64,000 nt of DNA from assembly GCA_937138255.1 (NCBI GenBank), contig CAKZOU010000032.1:92581-156580 (forward strand), read 5' to 3'. The notes beneath the pieces are model-generated. The model saw nothing but the letters and a program-made list of their open reading frames with translations, made no database searches and had not been told where the DNA came from. Shown in pieces: positions 50,790-61,757 of this stretch (within the stretch, counting starts at the first letter, position 1; every line of letters starts with the position of its first letter). Made by a program: the position numbers and the translations under genes. The DNA is from an uncultured Paracoccaceae bacterium (GTDB lineage: Bacteria > Pseudomonadota > Alphaproteobacteria > Rhodobacterales > Rhodobacteraceae).

Positions 50790-51743
50790 ATGACCGATTT
50801 TCCCACCTATGACGATGTGATCGCCGCCCACGAGCGGATCGCACCCTACATCCACCGCACGCCGGTTCTGACCTCGAGCTATATCAACAGCCTCGCGGGC
50901 GCCGAGCTGTTCTTCAAATGCGAGAACTTCCAGAAAGCCGGCGCCTTCAAGGCCCGTGGCGCGTCGAACGCTGTCTTTGGCCTCACCGATGAACAGGCGG
51001 CCAAGGGCGTTGCAACCCATTCCTCGGGCAACCACGGCACCTGCCTGTCTTATGCCGCCGGTCGTCGGGGCATTCCCTGCACCGTGGTCATGCCGCGCAC
51101 CGCGCCGCAGGCCAAGAAGGATGCCGTGCGCGGCTATGGCGGCCGCGTGGTCGAATGCGAGCCCTCGACCTCGTCGCGCGAGGCCGTCTTTGCCGAGGTC
51201 GTCGCCGAGACCGGCGCCGAGTTTGTCCATCCCTACAACGATCTGCGCGTGATCACCGGGCAGGCCACCTGCTCGCGTGAGCTGATGGAGCAGGTCGAGG
51301 GCCTGACCTCGGTCGTCGCCCCCATCGGTGGCGGCGGCATGGTGTCGGGCACCTGCCTGACGCTCTCGACCATCGCGCCCAAGGTGAAGATCTATGCCGC
51401 CGAGCCCGAGCAGGCCGACGATGCCTATCGCAGCTTCAAGGCGGGCTACATCATCGCCGACGATGCACCGGAAACCGTGGCCGATGGCCTCAAGGTGCCG
51501 CTCAAGGAAAACACCTGGCACTATGTCCAGAACCACGTCACCGACATCCTCACCGCCTCGGAGGAGGAAATCGTCGAGGCGATGAAGCTGATCTGGAAGC
51601 GGATGAAGATCGTGATGGAACCCTCGAGCGCCGTGCCGCTCGCCACCATCCTCAAGAACAAAGAGATTTTCGCCGGTCAGAGGATCGGCGTCATCATCAC
51701 CGGCGGCAATGTCGATCTCGACAAGCTGCCTTGGAACGTTTGA
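50790..51743 (+). CDS. bhcB: beta-hydroxyaspartate dehydratase
   Basis: A 317-residue fold-type II PLP enzyme of the threonine dehydratase/serine racemase group. Schiff-base Lys54 (KAGAFKARGA), phosphate-binding loop GGGGM (in PIGGGGMVSGT) and substrate loop HSSGNHGTC are present. In the cycle it removes water from erythro-beta-hydroxyaspartate to give iminosuccinate. Start at ATG 50790, 7 bases after bhcA; longer frames overlap bhcA. The N-terminal ACT domain of biosynthetic threonine dehydratases is absent. Gene order bhcA-B-C-D supports the call over a plain threonine dehydratase. Confidence 0.93.
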   Translation: MTDFPTYDDVIAAHERIAPYIHRTPVLTSSYINSLAGAELFFKCENFQKAGAFKARGASNAVFGLTDEQAAKGVATHSSGNHGTCLSYAAGRRGIPCTVVMPRTAPQAKKDAVRGYGGRVVECEPSTSSREAVFAEVVAETGAEFVHPYNDLRVITGQATCSRELMEQVEGLTSVVAPIGGGGMVSGTCLTLSTIAPKVKIYAAEPEQADDAYRSFKAGYIIADDAPETVADGLKVPLKENTWHYVQNHVTDILTASEEEIVEAMKLIWKRMKIVMEPSSAVPLATILKNKEIFAGQRIGVIITGGNVDLDKLPWNV

Positions 51744-51757
51744 TTGGAGACCGAGAG

Positions 51758-52915
51758 ATGACCACCAATTTCGATAGCTACGACGTCGGTTTCGACATTC
51801 CCGCCAAGCCGGGCATGGACGCCGCCGATATCCAGACCCCTTGCCTTGTCCTCGATCTCGATGCGCTCGAGCGCAACATCAAGAAGATGGGCGACTATGC
51901 CAAGGATCACGGAATGCGCCACCGCGTGCATGGCAAGATGCACAAGTCGGTCGATGTGGCCAAGCTTCAGGAAAGCCTTGGCGGCGCTGTCGGTGTCTGC
52001 TGCCAGAAGGTCTCCGAAGCAGAGGTTTTCGCCCGTGGCGGCATCAAGGATATCCTGGTTTCCAATCAGGTCCGCGACCCGCAAAAGATTGATCGCCTCG
52101 CCCGCCTGCCCAAATACGGCTGCCGCACCATCGTTTGCGTTGACGACCTCGATAACGTGGCCGACCTCTCGGCGGCTGCCAAGAAGCACGGGACCGAACT
52201 TGAAGTCTTTGTCGAGATTGACTGTGGCGCTGGCCGTTGCGGTGTCTCGACCACGCAGGATGTTGTCGCCATCGCCCGCGCTGTCGATGCCGCCGACAAC
52301 CTCAAGTTTTCGGGCATTCAGGCCTATCAGGGCGCGATGCAGCACATGGACAAATACGAAGACCGCAAGGCCAAGCTCGATATCGCTATCGACATGGTGA
52401 AAGACGCGGTTCAGGGCCTCAGGTCGGTCGGCCTCGAGCCTGAGCTCGTTTCGGGTGGCGGCACCGGCTCCTACTATTTCGAGTCGACCTCGGGCGTCTA
52501 TAACGAGCTTCAGTGCGGCTCTTATGCCTTCATGGATGCCGACTACGGCCGCATCCTCGATCAAAACGGCAAGCGCGTCGACCAAGGCGAGTGGGAGAAC
52601 GCGATGTTCATCCTCACGCAGGTGATGAGCCACACCAAGGCCGACAAGGCGATCTGCGACGCGGGCCTCAAGGCCCAGTCGATCGACAGCGGCCTGCCGG
52701 TCGTCTATGGCCGCACGGATGTGAAATACATCAAATGCTCGGACGAGCACGGCGTGATCGAAGATCCGAGCGGTGTTCTCAAGATCGGTGAAAAGCTCAA
52801 GCTGGTGCCGGGCCACTGCGACCCGACCGCCAACGTCCACGACTGGTATGTCGGCGTGCGCGGCGGCAAGGTGGAAAGCGTCTGGCCTGTTTCTGCCCGC
52901 GGCAAGGCCTACTGA
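51758..52915 (+). CDS. bhcC: beta-hydroxyaspartate aldolase
   Basis: A 385-residue PLP enzyme of the D-threonine aldolase/D-serine dehydratase-like (DSD1) family, an alanine-racemase-type barrel. PLP Lys60 lies in RHRVHGKMHKS; IQTPCLVLDLDALERNI starts the barrel, and the C-terminal zinc-type residues of the family (PGHCDPTANVHDWY) are present. It condenses glycine and glyoxylate to erythro-beta-hydroxyaspartate, the entry step of the cycle. ATG 51758 follows TTGGAGACCGAGAG; bhcB ends 14 bases earlier. Without the neighbours it would be read as a D-threonine aldolase. Confidence 0.93.
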   Translation: MTTNFDSYDVGFDIPAKPGMDAADIQTPCLVLDLDALERNIKKMGDYAKDHGMRHRVHGKMHKSVDVAKLQESLGGAVGVCCQKVSEAEVFARGGIKDILVSNQVRDPQKIDRLARLPKYGCRTIVCVDDLDNVADLSAAAKKHGTELEVFVEIDCGAGRCGVSTTQDVVAIARAVDAADNLKFSGIQAYQGAMQHMDKYEDRKAKLDIAIDMVKDAVQGLRSVGLEPELVSGGGTGSYYFESTSGVYNELQCGSYAFMDADYGRILDQNGKRVDQGEWENAMFILTQVMSHTKADKAICDAGLKAQSIDSGLPVVYGRTDVKYIKCSDEHGVIEDPSGVLKIGEKLKLVPGHCDPTANVHDWYVGVRGGKVESVWPVSARGKAY

Positions 52916-52936
52916 ACTCTGGCTTCGGCCAAAGTC

Positions 52937-52968
52937 GGCGCGTCTGGTTTCCTGTGGCCGGACGCGCC
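52937..52968 (+). other. intercistronic hairpin between bhcC and bhcD
   Basis: GGCGCGTCTGG with CCGGACGCGCC (11 pairs, one T-G) around a 10-base loop, in the 76-base bhcC-bhcD gap. Only a weak T content follows (ATTC), so it may be a processing or partial-termination site rather than a full terminator. Confidence 0.65.
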
Positions 52969-52991
52969 ATTCAAATTGAAAGGAAGACCCA

Positions 52992-53969
52992 ATGACCGAT
53001 GGACTGCTGATCGTCTCGGAAAAGACCTGTGAAGAGGTGGTGAGCCGTGCCGACGCCTTCGTGGCGGTGCGCGATGTTTTCGCCGCCATGGCGCGGGGCG
53101 ACGCGCGCAACTTTCCGGTGATCCGCGAGGCGCTGGGCTATGCCGATGCGCTTTATGGCTTCAAATCGGGCTTTGACAAGGCGGGCAAGTCGCTCGGCGT
53201 GAAATCGGGTGGCTACTGGCCCGGCAACATGGCCAAGGGCCTGACCAACCACCAGTCGACCGTTTTCCTCTTTGATCCTGACACCGGCCGCCTTCAGGCG
53301 CTGGTCGGTGGCAACTACCTCACCGCCGTGCGCACCGCCGCTTCCTCGGCCGTGTCGATTGCCCAACTGTCGCGCCCCGATGCGAAGGTTCTCGGCATGG
53401 TCGGCGCCGGCCACCAGTCGACCTTCCAGCTCCGCGCCGCCGTCGAGCAGCGCAATTTCGAAAAGGTCGTCGCCTGGAACCCGCATCCCGATATGCTCCC
53501 GAAACTGGGCGCTGTCGCTGCCGAGCTTGGCCTGCCCTTCGAGGCGGTGAGCCGCGAGGAACTCGGCGCGCAGGCGGATGTGATCATCACCATCACCTCG
53601 GCCTTCGAGCCCTTGATGATGCGCGACTGGATCAAACCGGGCACCCACATCGCCTGCATGGGCACCGACACCAAGGGCAAGCAGGAGGTTGACGCCAACC
53701 TCGTCGCCGCCGCGACCGTCTTTACCGACGAGGTGGCCCAGTCGATCTCCATCGGCGAGGCGCAACACGCGATTGCGCAGGGGCTTATCAATGAGGCGGA
53801 CATCACGCCCATCGGCGAGGTGATCAACGGCACCCACAAGGGCCGGACCTCGGATGACGAAATCACCCTCTTCGACGGCACCGGCGTCGGCCTTCAGGAT
53901 CTCGCCGTGGCCGCCGTGGCCGCGCGGGTGGCCGCCGAACGGGGCCTTGCCACGCGGGCGGCGCTCTAG
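52992..53969 (+). CDS. bhcD: iminosuccinate reductase
   Basis: A 325-residue member of the ornithine cyclodeaminase/mu-crystallin family. The NAD fold motif is VLGMVGAGHQSTFQLRA near residue 140. In the cycle it reduces iminosuccinate to aspartate with NAD(P)H, closing the amino-acceptor loop. GAAAGGAAG lies ahead of ATG 52992. It follows bhcC in the known bhcABCD order. Its stop overlaps the convergent DMT transporter gene by 4 bases. Family membership alone would allow ornithine cyclodeaminase; context settles it. Confidence 0.92.
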   Translation: MTDGLLIVSEKTCEEVVSRADAFVAVRDVFAAMARGDARNFPVIREALGYADALYGFKSGFDKAGKSLGVKSGGYWPGNMAKGLTNHQSTVFLFDPDTGRLQALVGGNYLTAVRTAASSAVSIAQLSRPDAKVLGMVGAGHQSTFQLRAAVEQRNFEKVVAWNPHPDMLPKLGAVAAELGLPFEAVSREELGAQADVIITITSAFEPLMMRDWIKPGTHIACMGTDTKGKQEVDANLVAAATVFTDEVAQSISIGEAQHAIAQGLINEADITPIGEVINGTHKGRTSDDEITLFDGTGVGLQDLAVAAVAARVAAERGLATRAAL

Positions 53970-54862
53970 TCCTCCGAATTCTGGCGCTGGCGCCAGATGA
54001 CGATCGCTCCCCCGGCGACGATGAAAACGACGCCGGGGAAGAGCGTGTCGATAGGTGCTTCGCCAAAAAACACCCAGCCAAAAACAAAGGCTGTCAGGAT
54101 CGCGAAATAGCCGAAGGGCGCGATGCTGGCCGGGCTTGCGTTGCGGTAGGCGAGCATCAGGAACAAGACCGCGACCCCGCCCGAAAGCGACATCGTGAGG
54201 ATCATCACCCCCTCATTCAGGGAGGTGATCGGCTGAAACCCACCGGTCGCCAGAACCAGCGCAATCGAGGCCACGGCAGAAGCGACGGCCCCCCAGACAT
54301 AGATCAGCGCGGTCGAGATCTTTCGGTCGAACAGCTGCACCAAAACCGTCGAGCTGGAATAGCCCAGTGCCGCCGCCACCGGCAAAAGGCTGGCCCATTG
54401 AAATTGGACCGAACCGGGCCGCACGATCAGCAGCGCCCCGATCATCCCCATGCCCAGCGCCGCCCAGCGCCACGGGCCGACCCTCTCGCGCAGGATCACG
54501 ATCGAAAAGAGCACGATGAAAAGGCCATTCGTTTGCTCAAGCGCCGAAACCGTGGCCAGCTCGATGAAGCCGAGCGAGGTGTAGAGGCACAACTGCGCCC
54601 CCGCGACGAGAACGCCGCGAAAAAGCGCGAGTTTCCATTGGTCGAGCCAAAGCTTTTCGAGCGTCACCTCGCGGCGGTAGAACATGACCGCGAGCGACGG
54701 GAGGATGCCGAATAGGTTGCGATAGGCCGAAAGCTCGACCGCTGGGCGCGTCTGGACCAGAGCGCGCACCTGCACAGACATCAGATCAAAGAAGATGAGC
54801 GAGAGAAAGAGAAAGCCAAGCGCCCTTGCAAAGCCGGATCTCTCGTAGATATGCGCTGTCAT
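53966..54862 (-). CDS. DMT-superfamily (EamA) transporter
   Basis: A 298-residue membrane protein with ten predicted helices in two EamA repeats. Segments such as [23 protein letters not shown] (first repeat) and [21 protein letters not shown] (second repeat, with the inward Glu) are typical. These exporters or importers move amino acids, nucleosides or other small solutes. It is convergent with bhcD and divergent from the adenine deaminase gene at 54980, so a purine-related solute is one guess and a metabolite of the glyoxylate cycle another. Specificity not determined. Confidence 0.85.
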   Translation of the reverse strand: MTAHIYERSGFARALGFLFLSLIFFDLMSVQVRALVQTRPAVELSAYRNLFGILPSLAVMFYRREVTLEKLWLDQWKLALFRGVLVAGAQLCLYTSLGFIELATVSALEQTNGLFIVLFSIVILRERVGPWRWAALGMGMIGALLIVRPGSVQFQWASLLPVAAALGYSSSTVLVQLFDRKISTALIYVWGAVASAVASIALVLATGGFQPITSLNEGVMILTMSLSGGVAVLFLMLAYRNASPASIAPFGYFAILTAFVFGWVFFGEAPIDTLFPGVVFIVAGGAIVIWRQRQNSED

Positions 54863-54979
54863 TCGGGCCCTCCGAACCCGACCCTAGGCGGCTTTGGGCC
54901 GGCTGCGAAGAGGCTTTGGCATTGTCGGGCTGGACGGCGGCACCGTATTGCAGTCTCTTTGCCGGAAAAGGATTTTCCC

Positions 54980-56680
54980 ATGGCCCAGGTTTCCCTCTCC
55001 GATCTCATTTCCCAAGCGCGCGGCGATGCGCCCGCCGATCTCGTCTTGCGCGGCGGGCAGGTGTTCGACGTGGTGACGGGTGACATGATCCCCGGCGATG
55101 TGGCGATCTGCGGTGATACCGTCGCCGGGATCGGCGGCGCCTATGAGGGGCGCGAAGTGGTGGACGTGACAGGCCTTACGCTGGTGCCGGGCTTCATCGA
55201 CACCCACCTGCATATCGAAAGCAGCCTCATCACGCCCCACGAGTTCGACCGCTGCGTCACCCCGCGCGGCATCACCACGGTGATCTGCGACCCGCACGAG
55301 ATTGCCAATGTGCTTGGCGTGCCTGGGATCGAGTATTTCCTCGCTTCCGCGACCGAGACCCTTCTCGATATCCGCGTGCAGCTTTCCTCCTGTGTCCCCT
55401 CGACCGAGATGGAAACCACCGGCGCGCGGATCGACGCCGAGGGCCTCGCGCCGCTGATGGGTCATCCCAAGGTGGCGGGCCTTGCCGAATTCATGAACTA
55501 TCCCGGCGTGATCCACCGTGACCCCGCCGCCTTGGCCAAGCTCGAGCTGTTCCGGGGCAAGCACATCGACGGGCATTCGCCGCTTCTCGCGGGGCAAGAC
55601 CTCAACGCCTATATCTCGGGCGGCATCCGCACCGAGCACGAGGCAACCCACGAGGCCGAGGCGCGGGAGAAGCTGCAAAAGGGGATGCGGGTGCTGATCC
55701 GCGAGGGGTCGGTCTCGAAAGACCTCGACGCGCTGCTGCCGCTTCTGACCGAGCGGACCTCGGCCTATATGTGCCTCTGCACCGACGACCGGAACCCGCT
55801 CGATATCGCCGAGCACGGGCATTTGGACTATATGATCCGCCACGCCATCGCCAAGGGCGCCTCGCCGCTCGCGGTCTATCGCGCGGCGAGCCTCTCGGCG
55901 GCCGAGGCCTTCGGCTTCAAGGATCGCGGCCAGATCGCGCCGGGCAAGCGGGCCGATATCGTGGCGCTTGGGAGCCTTGAAGCCTGTGACGCGAAATCGG
56001 TCTGGGTTGCGGGGCGCAGGGTCACGGACAAAGCCTTCGCCGCCCGCGAGATCACGCCCCCCATTGGGCGCGGTTCGGTCAAGGTGCCGGTCATGACGGC
56101 GCGGCATTTCCGCACCGCGTCAAATCGGACCGAAACCGATGTGATCGGCATCCTGCCCGGCAAGATCATCACCGAACATCTGCATTTCGATATTCCCGTG
56201 GTCGATGGCGACAAGCGCCCCGATCTCGCCCGCGATCTCGTCAAGATCGCCGTGGTCGAGCGGCACGGCAAGAACGGCAATGTGGCGACAGGCTTTGTCA
56301 AAGGCTTCGGCCTCAAACGCGGGGCCATCGCCTCGACCGTCTGCCACGATCACCACAACATCGCCGTGGTGGGCGCCGATTACCACGACATGGCCCTCGC
56401 CGCCAACCGCTTGGGCGAGATCGAAGGTGGGTTTGTCGTGGTCGAAGGGGGCAAGGTCTTGGCAGAGATCGCCCTGCCGGTGGCGGGGCTGATGAGCCTT
56501 TTGACCTTCGAGGAAGTGCACGGTGCGCTCGTCAAGCTCCGCGCCGCGGCGCGGAGCCTTGAGGTGACGCTGGAAGAGCCCTTCCTTCAGCTCGCCTTCC
56601 TCGCCCTGCCGGTGATCCCGATGCTCAAGATCACCGACCGAGGCTTGGTGGACGTAATGAAGTTCGAGATTATCGGCTGA
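54980..56680 (+). CDS. ade: adenine deaminase
   Basis: A 566-residue amidohydrolase that deaminates adenine to hypoxanthine. Metal-site motifs: [20 protein letters not shown] (about 70-90), [14 protein letters not shown], then the HIDGHSP region; the C-terminal half contains the adenine-deaminase-specific [26 protein letters not shown] and a GADYHDMA block. I chose ATG 54980 (AAAAGGA upstream); a start 43 codons earlier runs into the divergent transporter start and is not conserved. Length is normal for Ade. It is followed directly by the convergent SulP gene. Confidence 0.93.
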   Translation: MAQVSLSDLISQARGDAPADLVLRGGQVFDVVTGDMIPGDVAICGDTVAGIGGAYEGREVVDVTGLTLVPGFIDTHLHIESSLITPHEFDRCVTPRGITTVICDPHEIANVLGVPGIEYFLASATETLLDIRVQLSSCVPSTEMETTGARIDAEGLAPLMGHPKVAGLAEFMNYPGVIHRDPAALAKLELFRGKHIDGHSPLLAGQDLNAYISGGIRTEHEATHEAEAREKLQKGMRVLIREGSVSKDLDALLPLLTERTSAYMCLCTDDRNPLDIAEHGHLDYMIRHAIAKGASPLAVYRAASLSAAEAFGFKDRGQIAPGKRADIVALGSLEACDAKSVWVAGRRVTDKAFAAREITPPIGRGSVKVPVMTARHFRTASNRTETDVIGILPGKIITEHLHFDIPVVDGDKRPDLARDLVKIAVVERHGKNGNVATGFVKGFGLKRGAIASTVCHDHHNIAVVGADYHDMALAANRLGEIEGGFVVVEGGKVLAEIALPVAGLMSLLTFEEVHGALVKLRAAARSLEVTLEEPFLQLAFLALPVIPMLKITDRGLVDVMKFEIIG

Positions 56681-58405
56681 TCACCCGTCCGCCTTTGTAA
56701 GCCTGCGCCAGGCGTCATACTGCGAAAGGAACACCTCGCCCGACAGCTCTTGCAAGAGGTGCGACCGCTTGAGGCGATCCATGACCGGTCCTTTTACCTC
56801 GGAAAGGTGCAGGCGGATGCCCACATCCTTGAGCCGCGAGTTGATCGCTTCGAGGCTTTCCAGCGCACTCAGGTCCACCTCGTTGACCGCCGGGAACATC
56901 AGCACCACGTCCTTGATCTCGCTATGGCCCATCACGCGCTTGTAGATGAAGTCTTCAAGGAAGCGGGCGTTGGCGAAATAGAGGCTCTGGTCGATGCGGA
57001 CCGACAGGAGGGCGGGGTCGGTCTTGACCGGATGGCGCAGGATATTGCGGAAGTGCTCGGAGCCTTCGACAAGGCCCACCTCGGCGATATGCGGGCGGGT
57101 GGTCTTGTAGATATGCAGGACGAGCGACAATAGAACGCCCGCCGAAACGCCGGTTTCGACGCCGAGGGTCAGCGTCAGCAGGATCGTGGCCAAAACCGCG
57201 ATGAAATCGTCCTTCGAGTAAGTCCAGCTGCGCTTGAGGATCGAGAAATCAACGAGGCTGAGAACGGCCACGATGATCGTCGCGGCAAGCGTCGCCTTCG
57301 GCAGGAAGAAGACCAGCGGCGTCAGGGCGACTGCGGCGATGGCAAGGCCGATGGCGGTGAAGGCGCCTGCGGCGGGGGTCTCGGCGCCCGCGTCGAAATT
57401 GACGACCGAGCGGGCAAAGCCGCCGGTGACCGGATAGCCGCCGGTAAAGGCCGCACCGAGGTTGGCGGCGCCGAGGCCGATCAGCTCCTGATCGGGGTCG
57501 ATGCGCTGGCGCTTCTTGGCGGCAAGCGTCTGGGCGACCGAGATCGATTCCACGAAGCCGATCACCGAGATGAGAAGAGCCGGGACCAGAAGCTGCATCA
57601 CCAGCGAGGGCGAGAAATCGGGGATGGTGAGTGGCGGCAGGCTTTGCGGCACGTCGCCGACGATCTTTACGCCCTTGTCGGCCAAGCCGAAGGCCCAGAC
57701 CGCCAAGGTTGTCACCACGACCGCGGCAACGGGGCCCGCTTTGGTCAGCACATCCGCAAGACGCGGGCCGACGCCCTTGGAGCGCAGGAGCGGTTTGAGC
57801 CCCTTGCGAACCCAGAAGAGGAAAGCGGTGGCGGGAACGCCGATCGCGACGGTAATCCAGTTGGTCGAGCCCAGCCCGTGGACCAGGGAGCCAAGGATCT
57901 CGGGCAGGGTATGCCCCTCGGTCTTGACGCCGAGGATATGGCCGATCTGGCTCGAGGCGATGAGGATACCCGAGGCGGTGATGAAGCCGGCGATTACCGG
58001 GTGCGAGAGGAAATTGGCGATGAAGCCGAGGCGCAGGATGCCCATAGTCAGCAGCATCGCGCCCGAAAGGAAGGCGAGCGTCAGCGCGGCAGCGGCATAG
58101 CCCATGGTGCCCGCCTCGGCAATGTTGCCGATGGCGGCTGCGGTCATCAGCGAGACGACGGCCACGGGGCCTACAGCCAGGGCGCGGCTTGTGCCGAAAA
58201 TGGCGTAAAGGATGATCGGCACGATCGAGGCATAGATGCCCGCCTCGGGCGGCAGGCCCGCGAGGAGGGCATAGGCCAGCGACTGCGGCACCAGCATGAT
58301 CGTGACGATCACGGCGGCGATCAGGTCGTTGGACAGGGCATTGCCGTTATAGCTGCGCCCCCAGTCGAGAACGGGGATGTAGCGGGAAAGAGGGCGCAAC
58401 GTCAT
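56681..58405 (-). CDS. SulP-family anion permease with C-terminal STAS domain
   Basis: A 574-residue transporter. N-terminal membrane domain of 10-14 helices with the SulP signature region (MLVPQSLAYALLAGLPPEAGIYASIVP, about 40-65), then a cytoplasmic STAS domain (about 440-565, VSVRIDQSLYFANARFLED-type start). Substrates in this family are sulfate, bicarbonate or other anions; because it follows a persulfide dioxygenase and a DUF442 protein, sulfite/sulfate or a related sulfur anion is likely. The ATG at 58403-58405 gives the normal N-terminus. It is the last gene of a three-gene minus-strand operon. Confidence 0.88.
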   Translation of the reverse strand: MTLRPLSRYIPVLDWGRSYNGNALSNDLIAAVIVTIMLVPQSLAYALLAGLPPEAGIYASIVPIILYAIFGTSRALAVGPVAVVSLMTAAAIGNIAEAGTMGYAAAALTLAFLSGAMLLTMGILRLGFIANFLSHPVIAGFITASGILIASSQIGHILGVKTEGHTLPEILGSLVHGLGSTNWITVAIGVPATAFLFWVRKGLKPLLRSKGVGPRLADVLTKAGPVAAVVVTTLAVWAFGLADKGVKIVGDVPQSLPPLTIPDFSPSLVMQLLVPALLISVIGFVESISVAQTLAAKKRQRIDPDQELIGLGAANLGAAFTGGYPVTGGFARSVVNFDAGAETPAAGAFTAIGLAIAAVALTPLVFFLPKATLAATIIVAVLSLVDFSILKRSWTYSKDDFIAVLATILLTLTLGVETGVSAGVLLSLVLHIYKTTRPHIAEVGLVEGSEHFRNILRHPVKTDPALLSVRIDQSLYFANARFLEDFIYKRVMGHSEIKDVVLMFPAVNEVDLSALESLEAINSRLKDVGIRLHLSEVKGPVMDRLKRSHLLQELSGEVFLSQYDAWRRLTKADG

Positions 58406-58486
58406 GGTGGGGCCTTGTGTTATTGGGTGCTGCAAAGGCGTCTGCGGCCCCGAAAAGGGACCGCAGCTTAGGGGGTTGTTCTAAGT

Positions 58487-58909
58487 CTACCGCTGCGCGG
58501 CCAAGGCCTCGATCCGGCCCGTCAGGGCCGAGAGGTCATAGCCTGCGCTGGCGGCGGTGCCGAGGATCTCGACCGTGGGGGCCGAGCCGGCCTTCGCGAG
58601 GCACCAGAGCGTTGTCGACCGGGTGCCGGTGCGGCAGAAGGCCAGAACCGGCGCCGGAAGCTCTTCGAGAAGCTTGCCGAAGGTCTCGGCATCGGCGTCG
58701 CTCAACTGGCCCGGAACGATCGGCAGGTTGTGGCAGGCGATGCCCACCGCCGCCGCCGCCTCGGCGATTTTGGCGAAAGAGGGCTGGTCGGCGGCCTCAC
58801 CATCCGGGCGGTTGCAGATGATCGCGCGGTAGCCCGCCGCCGCAATGCCCGCCACATCGGCGGGGTTGATTTGTGAGGCGACGGCAAGGCCGTCAGTCAG
58901 GGTTTTCAT
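58487..58909 (-). CDS. DUF442/TIGR01244 sulfur-transferase or phosphatase-like protein
   Basis: A 140-residue protein of the family found fused to, or beside, Blh/ETHE1-type persulfide dioxygenases. The active-site-like loop is FCRTGTRST with Cys92, similar to a rhodanese or dual-specificity phosphatase pocket. VASQINPADVAGIAAAGYRAIICNRPDGE at the N-terminus is typical. It probably handles persulfide or thiosulfate sulfur in sulfide detoxification. It lies 12 bases after the dioxygenase gene and about 80 before the SulP gene in the direction of transcription. Confidence 0.82.
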   Translation of the reverse strand: MKTLTDGLAVASQINPADVAGIAAAGYRAIICNRPDGEAADQPSFAKIAEAAAAVGIACHNLPIVPGQLSDADAETFGKLLEELPAPVLAFCRTGTRSTTLWCLAKAGSAPTVEILGTAASAGYDLSALTGRIEALAAQR

Positions 58910-58921
58910 TTTACCAGCTCC

Positions 58922-59806
58922 TCAGAGGCCGTTCACCGGAACCTTGAGCATCGGCCGCCCGCTCGGGTCGGTCGGGATCTCGCCTGCGCGCATATTGACC
59001 TGAAGCGAGGGGATGATGAGCTTCGGAACCGCAAGCTGGGCGTCGCGCTCGGTGCGGAACTTGATGAATTCCTCCCGACTCTTGCCGGCGCCAACATGGA
59101 TGTTGTGCTCTTTCTCAGCGGCGACCGAGGTTTCCCATTCAATATCGCGGCCGTTCGGGCCGTAGTCGTGGCACATGAAAAGGCGGGTCGCGTCGGGCAG
59201 GGCCAGAACCTTCTGGATCGAATCGTAAAGGGTGCCGGCATCGCCGCCCGGGAAGTCGGCGCGGGCCGAGCCGCCATCGGGCATGAAGAGCGTGTCGCCA
59301 ACGAAGGCGGCGTCGCCCACGACGTGGGTCATGCAGGCCGGGGTGTGGCCGGGTGTGTGGATCGCGCGGACCTTCATGGTGCCGATCTCGTATTCGTCGC
59401 CATCCTTGAACAGGCGGTCGAACTGGCTGCCGTCGCGCTGGAATTCGGTGCCTTCGTTGAAGATCTTGCCGAATACGTCCTGAACGACCTTGATGTTCTC
59501 GCCAACGCCGATCTTGCCGCCGAGTTGTTCCTGAATATAGGGCGCGGCCGAGAGGTGGTCGGCATGGACGTGGGTTTCGATGATCCACTCAAGCTTGAGG
59601 CCGCGATCCTTGATGAAGGCGATGATCTCGTCGGCGTGCTCATAGGTGATGCGGCCGGCGAAATAGTCGATGTCCATGACCGAGTCGACCACGGCGCAAG
59701 ATTCGGAGTTGGGATCTTTCACGACATAACTGATGGTGTTGGTCGCCGGGTCGAAGAAGGCGGTGACGTCCGGCTTGACGCTGAAGTTGGTGGTCTGTGT
59801 GGTCAT
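58922..59806 (-). CDS. persulfide dioxygenase (ETHE1/Blh-like metallo-beta-lactamase fold)
   Basis: A 294-residue MBL-fold protein that should oxidise glutathione persulfide to sulfite. Iron-site motif THVHADH (78-84), a second His in IHTPGHTPACMTHV, the bridging Asp in FVGDTLFMPDGGSARADF, and CHDYGP are all in place. The GGSARADF stretch is typical of persulfide dioxygenases of the Blh type. It is the first gene of the operon with the DUF442 and SulP genes. A well-formed promoter with inverted repeats lies upstream. Such operons are often controlled by BigR or SqrR; no such regulator gene is in the window. Confidence 0.9.
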   Translation of the reverse strand: MTTQTTNFSVKPDVTAFFDPATNTISYVVKDPNSESCAVVDSVMDIDYFAGRITYEHADEIIAFIKDRGLKLEWIIETHVHADHLSAAPYIQEQLGGKIGVGENIKVVQDVFGKIFNEGTEFQRDGSQFDRLFKDGDEYEIGTMKVRAIHTPGHTPACMTHVVGDAAFVGDTLFMPDGGSARADFPGGDAGTLYDSIQKVLALPDATRLFMCHDYGPNGRDIEWETSVAAEKEHNIHVGAGKSREEFIKFRTERDAQLAVPKLIIPSLQVNMRAGEIPTDPSGRPMLKVPVNGL

Positions 59807-59904
59807 GGTTCTCTCCAGTCTTGAACGGGGCGAGCGGCGGAGCCTTTACCGGGTAGCCGGGTAGGGTTTCGTCGACTCTCTCCTAACACATTTCGAAGTT
59901 GGAA

Positions 59905-59935
59905 TGTATATGAGAGCGCTGCCCAAACTTGTCAA
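59905..59935 (-). promoter_or_regulatory. promoter of the persulfide dioxygenase operon
   Basis: Reading the minus strand: TTGACA (59930-59935), a 17-base spacer, then CATATA (59907-59912) with TATACA two bases on. It gives a leader of about 95 bases before the ATG. An imperfect dyad, ACATT/AATGT (59888-59907), runs from the likely start site into the -10 box. Confidence 0.65.
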
Positions 59936-59940
59936 CTTAT

Positions 59941-59960
59941 ATTCAAGAAAAAAATTGAAT
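59941..59960. promoter_or_regulatory. inverted repeat just upstream of the sulfur-operon promoter
   Basis: ATTCAA-N8-TTGAAT, a perfect 6+6 dyad in an A-rich tract immediately upstream of the -35 box. It is placed for a regulator of the persulfide dioxygenase operon; it does not exactly match the AT-rich BigR site I remember. Confidence 0.5.
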
Positions 59961-59965
59961 GAAAG

Positions 59966-61633
<1,668 letters not shown>

Positions 61634-61757
61634 TCATGCTAGTGGCCGCTGCATTGGCCGCCGTGTCAAGTCGGCAAGAGCAGCGGCGTGCAGCGGGAAC
61701 TGGCAATCGCCCGCAGGCTCTGGCAGGCTCGCGCCAAACAAGCGGACTGATCGGCAT

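Noticed and set aside
51758..53969. D-threonine aldolase and ornithine cyclodeaminase as stand-alone functions
   Set aside because: The family names fit, but the exact bhcA-B-C-D order with divergent IclR gene makes beta-hydroxyaspartate aldolase and iminosuccinate reductase far more likely.
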